In this document: positions 43,513-51,467 of the stretch, one piece after another | Layout: the number at the start of each line of letters is the position of its first letter | Position numbering within the stretch: the stretch's first letter is position 1 | DNA from: Microbacterium pygmaeum | GTDB lineage: Bacteria > Actinomycetota > Actinomycetes > Actinomycetales > Microbacteriaceae | Direction of reading: 5' to 3' | Assembly: GCF_900100885.1 (NCBI RefSeq) | Contig: NZ_LT629692.1 | Span: 1,240,001-1,304,000 of the forward strand | DNA: 64,000 nucleotides | Program-made: the position numbers and the translations under genes | Notes under the pieces: generated by a model | Told to the model about the DNA's origin: nothing | Database searches by the model: none | The model's input: only the letters and a program-made list of their open reading frames with translations

Positions 43513-43913
43513 TGTCGGGCAGCGAGAGCGCGGATCCGGGCGGCGCTCAGGATCCGCAGACCGATCAGGCCGCGTTTCGCGAGAATGATGTCGTCGGCGG
43601 TGCCGTGCACCCGGACGCCGTCGCTGCCGATGCGGAATCGGACGTTCCGGCCGACGCGACGCCGTCCAACGCGGCCGAGCCTCCGCCGGAGTCGTCGACG
43701 GGAACGCAGGACGGTCCGTTGCTGGCCCAGCACGAGACGACCACGACCGAGCAGATCGACGGGATCCTCGCGCAGACCCGTGCCGATCTCGGTGACGAAT
43801 CGGCCGCGCGCTACGCCGAGGTGCTCCGCCAGCGGTTCACCGATTCCGGCATGGCGATCACGGACGAGCAGATCGCCGATCTCGCGAAGCGGGGGAGCGG
43901 CGAAGGAGCGTAA
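43512..43913 (+). CDS. Acidic hypothetical protein with C-terminal helical segment (133 aa)
   Basis: The first about 80 residues are disordered and acidic (SESADPGGAQDPQTDQAAF, DAESDVPADATPSNAAEPPP). The last about 50 form a plausible helical domain: TTEQIDGILAQTRADLGDES, YAEVLRQRFTDSGMAITDEQ. It overlaps the upstream gene by 1 bp. It converges on the alpha/beta hydrolase with 1 bp between stops. No family recognised; a lineage-specific partner of the previous protein is plausible. Confidence 0.6.
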   Translation: MSGSESADPGGAQDPQTDQAAFRENDVVGGAVHPDAVAADAESDVPADATPSNAAEPPPESSTGTQDGPLLAQHETTTTEQIDGILAQTRADLGDESAARYAEVLRQRFTDSGMAITDEQIADLAKRGSGEGA

Positions 43914-43914
43914 G

Positions 43915-44667
43915 TCAGCCTGCGGCGACGAATTCCAGAATGGCGCGCGCCGCAGGAGCGGAATCGCGGATCATCGTCTCGTGACCGTGGCCGGGCACCT
44001 CCACCAGGCGCGCCTCGGGCAGTCGCGCGGTGACGGACCGGCACCAGTCACTCCGGGCGACGTAATCCTTCTCGCCGCGCAGGACGAGCGCGCGAGCCGC
44101 GACCCTGGGGTATGTGTCCTCGGGGCGGTGCACGAGCATGGCGCGGAACTTCCCCCGGAAGTTGGGGCCTGCCCGCACGTACTCGCGCGCCCCGACGGCG
44201 ATCACGCGCGGACTCTCGACGAGCAGGTCCTGCGCGAGACGCAGGACCTGCTGCACCGCGGTCCGCTCGCGGGGGTCCACGGTGGGCGCGACCAGGACGA
44301 TCCCGCGGACCAGGAGCGGATGCCGCGCCGCCACCTCGACCGCGACCTGCGTGCCCATCGAATGCCCGACGATCACCGCCGGCGCGGCGTGCAGGTGCCG
44401 GAGGTAGGCGGCGATCAGGTCGGCGGTCCGCTCGATCGTGAGCGTGCGGACCGGCTCGGGTGCCTCGCCGTACCCCGGGAGGTCGACAGCGATCACGGTG
44501 CTGTCGGAGCCGTCGACGTCACCGGCGGTCAGGTGGGTGGTGAGGTCGCCGAAGATGGTGCGCCCCATCCCGATCCCGTGGATCAAGAGGTACACGAGTG
44601 GACCCGTGCCGACGGTCTCGGCAACCAGGGTCGCCCCGGCGTAGCTGAACCGCGTTCCGTCACTCAC
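43915..44667 (-). CDS. Alpha/beta hydrolase
   Basis: The 250-aa protein has the alpha/beta hydrolase fold: oxyanion region LLIHGIGMG, VDLPGYGEAPEP, nucleophile elbow GHSMGTQVA, a late Asp in LVLRGEKDYVARSDW and the His in VEVPGHGHETMI. No signal peptide; cytoplasmic esterase or lipase-like. GTG 44667 lies 6 nt after TAGCCT, so it is probably leaderless. Divergent from the MFS gene. Substrate unknown. Confidence 0.9.
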   Translation of the reverse strand: MSDGTRFSYAGATLVAETVGTGPLVYLLIHGIGMGRTIFGDLTTHLTAGDVDGSDSTVIAVDLPGYGEAPEPVRTLTIERTADLIAAYLRHLHAAPAVIVGHSMGTQVAVEVAARHPLLVRGIVLVAPTVDPRERTAVQQVLRLAQDLLVESPRVIAVGAREYVRAGPNFRGKFRAMLVHRPEDTYPRVAARALVLRGEKDYVARSDWCRSVTARLPEARLVEVPGHGHETMIRDSAPAARAILEFVAAG

Positions 44668-44673
44668 CCGGCG

Positions 44674-44679
44674 AGGCTA
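44674..44679 (-). promoter_or_regulatory. -10 box of leaderless promoter (TAGCCT)
   Basis: TAGCCT, 6 nt, GTG at 44667 on the minus strand. Its divergent partner is the same hexamer at 44749. Confidence 0.55.
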
Positions 44680-44748
44680 GCCGAGCCGGGCCCCGCTGCA
44701 GAACTCGCGACGCAGCGCAAGGCCCGCCCGCGGTATCCGATCGCCGGA

Positions 44749-44754
44749 TAGCCT
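44749..44754 (+). promoter_or_regulatory. -10 box of leaderless promoter (TAGCCT)
   Basis: TAGCCT, 7 nt, ATG at 44762. Confidence 0.5.
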
Positions 44755-44761
44755 GACAGCG

Positions 44762-46288
44762 ATGTCGGAATCCGCCCCCGCAACCAGCCCGAACGCCACC
44801 CTCCCTCCGAAGGGGCCGGCCGGCGATCCGCATCCGCCCACCACCGACATCGTCCTGAGCACCCCGCAGCGCTGGCGCGCATTCTGGGTGTGCGTCACGG
44901 TCGCGGCGATCACGATCCTCGACCTGTCGAAGGTGAACGTCGCGCTTCCGTCGATCGAATCGGCGCTGGGTGCGGGCTCGACCGAACTGCAGCTCATCGT
45001 GTCGGGCTACGTGCTCACCTTCGGCCTGGTGCTGGTTCCCATGGGACGGCTCGGCGACCAGCGCTCGCGACGGACGCTGTTCATCGTCGGCCTGTCGCTG
45101 TTCACCGTGATGAGCCTCGTCTGCGCGATCGCGATCAACCCGATCATGCTGCTTGTCGCGCGACTGCTGCAGGGCGTCGCGGCGGGCATTCAGATGCCGC
45201 AGGTGCTGGGACTGATCCAGCAGCTGTTCCAGGGCAAGGAGCGCGGTCGCGCGTTCGGTCTCTTCGGCGCGACCATCGGCGTCGCGACGGCGTTCGGCCC
45301 GACGCTCGGCGGCCTGCTCATCGCTCTGGGCGGACCCACCGACGGCTGGCGCTGGATCTTCTGGATGAACGTGCCACTCGGGCTTCTGGCCATCGCGCTC
45401 GCGGTCTGGGTGCTGCCGAGCACGCGCACCCGCTCGCGCAGGCCGCTGTCGTTCGACTCGTTCGGCGTCGTCCTGTTCGGTCTCGCGGTGCTCTCGCTGA
45501 TGTGGCCGTTCCTGTTCACGACCGGCTCGCCCGACGATGACCCGCGGCGGTGGTGGCTGCTGGTCGGTTTCGTGCTCTTCGCCGGCGCGTTCGTCGCGTG
45601 GGAGCGCCACTACGAGTCGCAGGACAAGCAGCCACTCATCCGGTTCGCGCTGTTCAAGACGACCTCCTACCGCAACGGGACGCTGCTCATGGCGGCGTAC
45701 TTCACCGCGCTGCCTGCGCTGTTCCTCCTGACGACCCTGTTCCTGCAGACGGGCGTCGGGCTTCCGCCCGTCTTCGCCGGTATGGTGACCATCGGGTTCG
45801 CGTTGGCGAGCGCGATCTTCTCGTGGATCGGCGGCAACATCGTCGGCACCTACGGCCGGCCGGTCGTGGTGTGGGGGCTGGCTGCTGTTCTCCTGTGCGT
45901 GGTCGGTCTCGCCGCGGCGGCGCTGTTCGTCCCAGAGCAATGGGTCGCCTGGGTGATGGCGGGCGTGATGGTGATCGGCGGCATCGGGGGCGGCCTCGTG
46001 ATCTCGCCCAACCAGACGCTGACCCTCCAGGACATCCCCGTCAAGCACGGCGGCGTCGCGGGATCGATCGGTCAGCTCGGACAGCGGATCGGTACCGCGG
46101 TCGGCACGGCCGTCGCGCTGTCGCTGTTCTACGCGACGATCTACCGCGAGGGCGGCGGCAACCCCGACATCGTCGTCTATCACGACGCCTACGCCTACGG
46201 CATGATCGCCGTCGCGCTGTTCATCGCGCTGGCCTTCCTGATCTCGATCGTGGATCTGAGCTCGCGGCGTCGCAAGAAGAAGCGGTGA
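44762..46288 (+). CDS. MFS transporter, DHA2 (EmrB/QacA) family
   Basis: The 508-aa protein has about 14 membrane helices. It shows motif A-like GRLGDQRSRRTLFIVGLS, motif C-like GATIGVATAFGPTLGGLL, and the first-helix motif ILDLSKVNVALPSIESALG (variant of LD.TIVNVALP, here with Lys). This group exports drugs and other amphiphiles by proton antiport. The N-terminus is a 45-residue Pro-rich cytoplasmic extension. ATG 44762 is 7 nt after TAGCCT. It stands alone, so the substrate cannot be guessed. Confidence 0.92.
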   Translation: MSESAPATSPNATLPPKGPAGDPHPPTTDIVLSTPQRWRAFWVCVTVAAITILDLSKVNVALPSIESALGAGSTELQLIVSGYVLTFGLVLVPMGRLGDQRSRRTLFIVGLSLFTVMSLVCAIAINPIMLLVARLLQGVAAGIQMPQVLGLIQQLFQGKERGRAFGLFGATIGVATAFGPTLGGLLIALGGPTDGWRWIFWMNVPLGLLAIALAVWVLPSTRTRSRRPLSFDSFGVVLFGLAVLSLMWPFLFTTGSPDDDPRRWWLLVGFVLFAGAFVAWERHYESQDKQPLIRFALFKTTSYRNGTLLMAAYFTALPALFLLTTLFLQTGVGLPPVFAGMVTIGFALASAIFSWIGGNIVGTYGRPVVVWGLAAVLLCVVGLAAAALFVPEQWVAWVMAGVMVIGGIGGGLVISPNQTLTLQDIPVKHGGVAGSIGQLGQRIGTAVGTAVALSLFYATIYREGGGNPDIVVYHDAYAYGMIAVALFIALAFLISIVDLSSRRRKKKR

Positions 46289-46379
46289 CGGCGCGGCGCG
46301 GCATCCGCTGATCTCGGCTGCCTGATTCGCGATCAGCGAACCGCCCGCCCGCCTCGGGAAGGATGTCGCACGTCGCGCT

Positions 46380-46385
46380 TAGCGT
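46380..46385 (+). promoter_or_regulatory. -10 box of leaderless promoter (TAGCGT)
   Basis: TAGCGT, 6 nt, ATG at 46392; supports that ATG over the GTG at 46386. Confidence 0.5.
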
Positions 46386-46391
46386 GTGAGC

Positions 46392-47546
46392 ATGCGCATC
46401 CTGCACACCTCGGACTGGCACATCGGGCGGTCGTTCCACGGCCACGCCACGCTCGATGCGCTCCGCGGCGTGCTCGAAGCCCTCACCGCCCAGGTGCGCG
46501 AGAACGAGGTCGATCTGGTGATCGTCGCCGGTGACATCTTCGACTCCGCGACGCCGGCCGCAGCCTGCTACACCCTGCTGACCGACACCCTCGTGGCCCT
46601 GCGCGAGACCGGCGCGCGTGTGGTGGTCACCAGCGGGAACCACGATTCGGCGGCCCGACTGGGCTTCCAGTCCGCCCTGCTGCGCGAGGGCATCTGGGTC
46701 CTGACCGATCCTCGCGCCGTCGGCATCCCGCTCACCCTCGAAGACGAGCATGGGCCGGTGCACATCTACGGCATCCCGTACCTCGAGCCGGCGATCGTGC
46801 GGCACACCTGGCGCGGGGTCGAACTGCGCACGCAGGCACAGGCCCTCACCCATGCCATGGAGCTCGTCCGCGCCGACCTCGGGGCGCGCAGCGGGCGATC
46901 GATCGCGATCGCGCACTGCTTCGCAGCGGGTGTGGAGGCCACGCCGCACCTCGAGCGCGACATCCAGCAGGGCGGCCTCGACGTCGTGCCGCTGTCGGCG
47001 TTCGACGGGATGGACTATGTCGCGCTGGGGCACATCCACGGGCGTCAGCGGCTTGCCGAGGGCGTCCGCTATGCGGGTGCCCCGCTGCACTACAGCTTCG
47101 GCGAGGAGCGCAAGCCCCGCGGGTCGTGGCTGGTCGAGCTGGATGCCGCGGGGCTCGGGTCGGTCGAATGGCTCGAGTTGCCGGTGCCCCGGCCGCTCGT
47201 GACGCTCACCGCCACCCTTGCCGAGCTGCTGGAGGATGCGCGGTTCGCCGACGCCGAGCAGTCGTGGGTGCGTGCCAGGTATACGGATGCCGCGCCGCAG
47301 AGCGATCCGATGCGCCGACTGCAGGCCCGCTTCGGCTGGTGCGCGCAGGTCGCGCACGCTCCGGATGTGCGCCACGTGCCTGCGGAGCAGACCTACGCGG
47401 GCCGTGTCCGCGAGACCCGCAATGACGCCGAACTCGTCGACGCGTTCCTCGTGCACGTGCGCAACGGCGTGGGAGCGAACGACGCCGAGCGGGAACTGAT
47501 CGGCGACGTGCTCGACGAGAAGGTCGTCGCCGAGGTGACGGCGTGA
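46392..47546 (+). CDS. sbcD: Exonuclease SbcCD subunit D
   Basis: The 384-aa Mre11-like nuclease has the phosphoesterase motifs in order: ILHTSDWHIG, VIVAGDIFDSA, VVTSGNHDSA, AIAHCFAAG and YVALGHIHGRQ, which bind two Mn ions. The C-terminal capping domain follows. With SbcC, encoded 25 bp downstream, it forms the complex that cleaves DNA hairpins and protein-blocked ends. Translation probably starts at ATG 46392, 6 nt after TAGCGT. Confidence 0.96.
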   Translation: MRILHTSDWHIGRSFHGHATLDALRGVLEALTAQVRENEVDLVIVAGDIFDSATPAAACYTLLTDTLVALRETGARVVVTSGNHDSAARLGFQSALLREGIWVLTDPRAVGIPLTLEDEHGPVHIYGIPYLEPAIVRHTWRGVELRTQAQALTHAMELVRADLGARSGRSIAIAHCFAAGVEATPHLERDIQQGGLDVVPLSAFDGMDYVALGHIHGRQRLAEGVRYAGAPLHYSFGEERKPRGSWLVELDAAGLGSVEWLELPVPRPLVTLTATLAELLEDARFADAEQSWVRARYTDAAPQSDPMRRLQARFGWCAQVAHAPDVRHVPAEQTYAGRVRETRNDAELVDAFLVHVRNGVGANDAERELIGDVLDEKVVAEVTA

Positions 47547-47571
47547 GCGCCGCGGGCCGCGGGATTCAGCC

Positions 47572-50500
47572 GTGAAGCTGCACCGCCTCGACCTGGAGGG
47601 CTTCGGTCCATTCCGCGACGCGCAGCGCGTCGACTTCGACGCGTTCGACGACGACGGCATCTTCCTGATCGCGGGCCGCACCGGGTCGGGCAAGTCCAGC
47701 ATCCTCGATGGGGTGTGCTTCGCGCTGTTCGGCAGTGTGCCGCGGTACGAGGCGTCCGAGAAGCGCGTCCGCAGCGATCACAGCACCCCCGAGGACGCGA
47801 CGCGAGTCGCCCTCGAGTTCACCACGGGCGGGAGCCGGTGGCGGGTGACCCGCTCACCCGACTACGAGCGTCCGAAGGCACGCGGCGCCGGACTCACGAC
47901 GGTGCCGCACGCGGCGCAGCTCGATGAGCTCGTCGACGGAGAGTGGCGGACGCGCGCGGCGAAGCCCCGCGAGGTCGCGCACCTGCTCGATGAGATCGTC
48001 GGACTCAACCAGCAGCAGTTCCTGCAGGTGATCCTGCTGGCGCAGGGGCGCTTCGCGCAGTTCCTTCTTGCGAAGAACGACGAGCGGCAGAGTGTGCTGC
48101 GCACGCTGTTCGGCACGCGCGTCTACCAGGACCACCAGGTCGCCTTCGAGGAGCGCCGCAAGGTCGCTGCCCGAGCCTTGGACCGCGGTGACGACGGTGT
48201 GCGGATGCTGCTGGCCGAAGCCCGACTGCTGATCGACGAGCACGGCGTCGGTGGCGAGAGTGATCCCGGGAGTGCCGGTGCGCAGGAGCCGATCGGTGAT
48301 CCCGGCCCGGTCGAGATCGAAGGCACCACCGCAGCGCAGGCGGCCGTGGAGCGGGCGGTCGAACGGGCCGCGTATCGAGCCGACACACTCGGCCGCGAGG
48401 CGGACGCCGCCGAAGATGCACATGCGATCGCAGCGACCGAACTGGCCGCCCTGACCGCACTCCGGGCGCGTCAGGGCGAGCGCGCACGATCGCGAGCCGC
48501 GCTGCGTGAACTCGAGCGCGCCGAGGCCCTTGTCGCCGCCGACCGGATCGAGCTCGCGCAGGCCACCGCCGCCGAGGCTCTCCGCGCCACGATCGAGACG
48601 GCGGATCGCGCGCGAGACGACGCGGAGCGCGCGATCCACGCCGAAGAGGCCGCGCGAGCGGTCTGGAGCATGGGCGAATCCGCGGCCGGACCGGCCGGTG
48701 CGTCCGGTCCTGATGCGTCCGGATCCGACACCGCCGCACTCCGGACGCTGATCGACGACCTCACGGGCGATCTGACGCTGTGGCAGGCCGCGGCCGATCA
48801 GGAGCCGGCGCTGCGCGATGCGCGCGAGGCTGCGGCACGCTCCCGCATCGACGTGGCGGAGGCCGAGTCCGCTCTGGCCCAGCTCGCCGCGCAGCGGGCG
48901 GCGATGCCCGAACAGCGCGCGGCGATCGAGGCCGAGACGGGCCGTCTCGACGGTGCCGAAATCACCCTCGAGTCGGCGCGAGCCGCGGAGCTGACCCTTG
49001 GGCAGCGGCTCGTGGCCGCACACGACGCTGCCGGCCGCGCCGCCGAACTGCGGGACGCCGAGAAGGCGCATGCGGCCGCCCTCGCCGCGCTCGAGAAGGC
49101 GATCGCCGAGGTGACGAGCCTCCTCCGGCGACGGTTGTCCGGCTTCGCCGGTGAGCTGGCCGAATCTCTGGTGGACGGGGAGCCGTGTGCCGTGTGCGGT
49201 GCACTCGAGCACCCGCAGCCCGCCCGGCACGACGACGAGCCTGTGACGGCCGAGATGATCGCCGACGCCGAGAAGCGCAAGGAGGAGTCCGCTGCGCGCG
49301 AATCGACGGCCTCGGCGGCAGCCCGCGCGGCCCGCACGCTGCACGCTGACGCCGATGTGAAGGCCGGGGGTGCGTCGATCGACGACCTCGAGGCCGCCCT
49401 GATCGACGCGACGGCCGCGACCCTCCGTGCGCGGGCCGCGGTCGCCAGACGCGCAGAGTTCATCGAGTTGCGCGACGCGCTCGCGGAACTGCAGTCCGCC
49501 GTGCAGGAGGAGTTCGAGGCACTCAGTGCGCACCTCGCCACCGCTCGGGAGGGCGTCGCGGTGGCCGACGAGCGGGTCGCCACCCTCCAGGCGCTGATCG
49601 ACGGCGCCCGCGGCGAGCACGCGTCGGTCGCCGCACGGATCGAGGCGGTCACCCGTCGCCGCCGCCTCGCCCGCGAACTGGCGGACGCGCTCGAGGTGCG
49701 GCTCGTCCGCGACGCCGCCGCGCAGGCCGCTCAGGACGATCTGAACGCCAGGGTCGCGGCATCCGACTTCTCACACCCAGACGAGGCGACCGCCGCCCTG
49801 CGTGACGCCGCGACGCGCGAGGCGCTCACCAGCAGCATCCGCCGGCACGACGTGAGCCTGGCGACCGAGCGCGACCGGTTGCGCGACCTCGAACTCGAGC
49901 TCGCCGGGGCGCCCGAAGAGCTCATCGACGTCGAGATCGTGGGAGCCTCCGTGGCTGCGGCGCGAGCCGTGTGGCGGGACGCCGCAGCCGCTGCCGCACG
50001 CGCTGCCGAGGCCGCGACGCGGCTCGATCAGCTCGCGCGGCGGATCGCGAGGGCGCACGCCGAGACCGCGACCCTCAGCGCCGCGTACGACCTGGTCTCG
50101 GGCCTCGCGAACGCGATCGCCGGTCGCACCGCGAGCCGGATGGATCTGGAGACCTTCGTGCTCGCCGCTGAGCTCGAGGAGATCGTCTCAGCGGCCAACC
50201 TCCGGCTCGACGAGATGTCGTCGGGCCGGTACCGCCTGCAGCACAGCGACGCCGTGGCGGTCCGCAACGGCGCGTCCGGACTCGGCCTCGAGGTGCTCGA
50301 CGCGTACACCGGCCGCACTCGGCCGCCGCAGTCCCTATCCGGTGGGGAGACGTTCCTGGCCTCACTCGCCCTGGCCCTGGGGCTTGCCGAAGTCGTGACC
50401 GCGCGCGCCGGCGGCATCCGCCTCGACACCCTCTTCGTCGATGAGGGGTTCGGCTCGCTGGATGCCGAGACGCTGGATCTGGCCATGCGCACGCTCGACG

Positions 50501-50661
50501 AGCTGCGCCAGGGCGGGCGCACCGTCGGCGTGATCAGCCACGTCGAGGCGATGAAGGAGCAGCTGCCCGCGCAACTGCGGGTCGAGGCCACGGCATCCGG
50601 CCCGAGCGTGATCCGGCAGGGGATGCTGGCCTCGGTCGAAGCGGTTGGATCGCCCGCTTAG
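47572..50661 (+). CDS. sbcC: Exonuclease SbcCD subunit C
   Basis: The 1029-aa SMC-like ATPase has Walker A GRTGSGKSSILDGV near residue 40, Q-loop, and long Ala/Glu/Arg-rich coiled-coil arms. A zinc hook sits at C539-AV-C542 (EPCAVCGALEHP). The C-terminal signature is LSGGETFLASLALALGLAEV, followed by Walker B LFVDEGFGSLD. Length is normal for actinobacterial SbcC. Start GTG 47572 gives the conserved MKLHRLDLEGFGPF. Its TAG stop is also the first three bases of the next gene's -10 box TAGGCT. Confidence 0.95.
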   Translation: MKLHRLDLEGFGPFRDAQRVDFDAFDDDGIFLIAGRTGSGKSSILDGVCFALFGSVPRYEASEKRVRSDHSTPEDATRVALEFTTGGSRWRVTRSPDYERPKARGAGLTTVPHAAQLDELVDGEWRTRAAKPREVAHLLDEIVGLNQQQFLQVILLAQGRFAQFLLAKNDERQSVLRTLFGTRVYQDHQVAFEERRKVAARALDRGDDGVRMLLAEARLLIDEHGVGGESDPGSAGAQEPIGDPGPVEIEGTTAAQAAVERAVERAAYRADTLGREADAAEDAHAIAATELAALTALRARQGERARSRAALRELERAEALVAADRIELAQATAAEALRATIETADRARDDAERAIHAEEAARAVWSMGESAAGPAGASGPDASGSDTAALRTLIDDLTGDLTLWQAAADQEPALRDAREAAARSRIDVAEAESALAQLAAQRAAMPEQRAAIEAETGRLDGAEITLESARAAELTLGQRLVAAHDAAGRAAELRDAEKAHAAALAALEKAIAEVTSLLRRRLSGFAGELAESLVDGEPCAVCGALEHPQPARHDDEPVTAEMIADAEKRKEESAARESTASAAARAARTLHADADVKAGGASIDDLEAALIDATAATLRARAAVARRAEFIELRDALAELQSAVQEEFEALSAHLATAREGVAVADERVATLQALIDGARGEHASVAARIEAVTRRRRLARELADALEVRLVRDAAAQAAQDDLNARVAASDFSHPDEATAALRDAATREALTSSIRRHDVSLATERDRLRDLELELAGAPEELIDVEIVGASVAAARAVWRDAAAAAARAAEAATRLDQLARRIARAHAETATLSAAYDLVSGLANAIAGRTASRMDLETFVLAAELEEIVSAANLRLDEMSSGRYRLQHSDAVAVRNGASGLGLEVLDAYTGRTRPPQSLSGGETFLASLALALGLAEVVTARAGGIRLDTLFVDEGFGSLDAETLDLAMRTLDELRQGGRTVGVISHVEAMKEQLPAQLRVEATASGPSVIRQGMLASVEAVGSPA

Positions 50662-50664
50662 GCT
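50659..50664 (+). promoter_or_regulatory. -10 box of leaderless promoter overlapping the sbcC stop (TAGGCT)
   Basis: TAGGCT, 6 nt, GTG at 50671. Bases 50659-50661 are also the sbcC stop codon. Confidence 0.5.
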
Positions 50665-50670
50665 GGAACG

Positions 50671-50856
50671 GTGAACAAGAGCTCGATCTGGACCGTCGTC
50701 GGAGTCATCGTCGCGATCGTCATCGCGTGGTTCCTGGTGAACATCCTGTTCTCGCTGCTCTGGTTCATCGGCAAGCTGCTGGTGGTCGCGGTCGTGGCGG
50801 TGATCGTCTTCTTCGTCCTGCGCATGCTCTTCACGCGCGGCGACGACGCCTCGTAG
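50671..50856 (+). CDS. Small two-helix membrane protein (61 aa)
   Basis: The protein is almost wholly hydrophobic: SIWTVVGVIVAIVIAWFLVN and LLWFIGKLLVVAVVAVIVFF, with a short basic/acidic tail RMLFTRGDDAS. It has no recognisable family. The leaderless-type promoter directly upstream makes it a real gene. It converges on the nucleosidase gene; the palindrome GGCGTCT-C-AGACGCC at 50858-50872 lies across their ends. Confidence 0.7.
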   Translation: MNKSSIWTVVGVIVAIVIAWFLVNILFSLLWFIGKLLVVAVVAVIVFFVLRMLFTRGDDAS

Positions 50857-50863
50857 CGGCGTC

Positions 50864-51421
50864 TCAGACGCCGTACTCCTCGAGGACCCATTCGCGCAGC
50901 TGCTCGCTGCACGCGGCGACGGTGGCACGCCAGTCGGTGATCGCATCGTTCTGCGCACGGTCGGAGATCGACTTGAGCACTCGGATGGGGACGCCGAACT
51001 GCTCCGCGACCCACAGGTACGAATAGGTCTCCATGTCGACCAGCCCCGCACCGAGCGGACGGATGACACCGACTGCGGTGGCGTCATCGACAAAGTGGTC
51101 GCCGGTCGCGATCGTGACGCCCTCGCGGCCCGACGCCACCCGCGACGGCAGCGAGACATGCTGTCCGACGATGCCGTCGATGTCGGTGACATCGTGCTGG
51201 ATGGCCGCTTCGATCTCGTAGACGGTGCCGTCCAGAAGCGGATCGATCGCCCCGGCAGTGCCGACCACGACGATCTCGTCGTACGGTGCGGCATCCAGCG
51301 CGCGGGTCAGGGCGTAGGTGGCCTGCATCTTCCCGGGACCGGTGATGAGGCGGTCGAAGCCTTCGAGGTCGGCCGGGAACGCGACGAGTTCGGCCTCGAG
51401 GGCCGCGACGAGGAGCTTCAT
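50864..51421 (-). CDS. 5'-methylthioadenosine/S-adenosylhomocysteine nucleosidase-like protein
   Basis: The 185-aa protein belongs to the phosphorylase/nucleosidase superfamily: KLLVAALEAELVAFPADL, ITGPGKMQATYALTRALD, VVVGTAGAIDP, LVDMETYSYLWVAEQFGVP and LKSISDRAQNDAITDW. The Glu in DMETY and the Asp in SDRA match catalytic positions of MTA/SAH nucleosidase. It is shorter than E. coli MTAN (about 230 aa), with a reduced centre, so the exact nucleoside is uncertain. ATG 51421 is 6 nt after GACAAT. Confidence 0.85.
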   Translation of the reverse strand: MKLLVAALEAELVAFPADLEGFDRLITGPGKMQATYALTRALDAAPYDEIVVVGTAGAIDPLLDGTVYEIEAAIQHDVTDIDGIVGQHVSLPSRVASGREGVTIATGDHFVDDATAVGVIRPLGAGLVDMETYSYLWVAEQFGVPIRVLKSISDRAQNDAITDWRATVAACSEQLREWVLEEYGV

Positions 51422-51427
51422 GCCTCC

Positions 51428-51433
51428 ATTGTC
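51428..51433 (-). promoter_or_regulatory. -10 box of leaderless promoter (GACAAT)
   Basis: GACAAT, 6 nt (including GGAGG), ATG at 51421 on the minus strand. The GGAGG is too close for a normal ribosome site. Confidence 0.4.
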
Positions 51434-51467
51434 CCAGGTGCCTGCGGTGCGCCGCGGCGTGGCGAGC

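Noticed and set aside
46289..46391. Possible regulatory palindrome TTCGCGATCAGCGAA
   Set aside because: Short and imperfect, with no second copy in the window.
50858..50872. Bidirectional terminator between the small membrane gene and the nucleosidase gene
   Set aside because: The palindrome has only a 1-nt centre and no U-tract, and it overlaps coding sequence; too weak to call.
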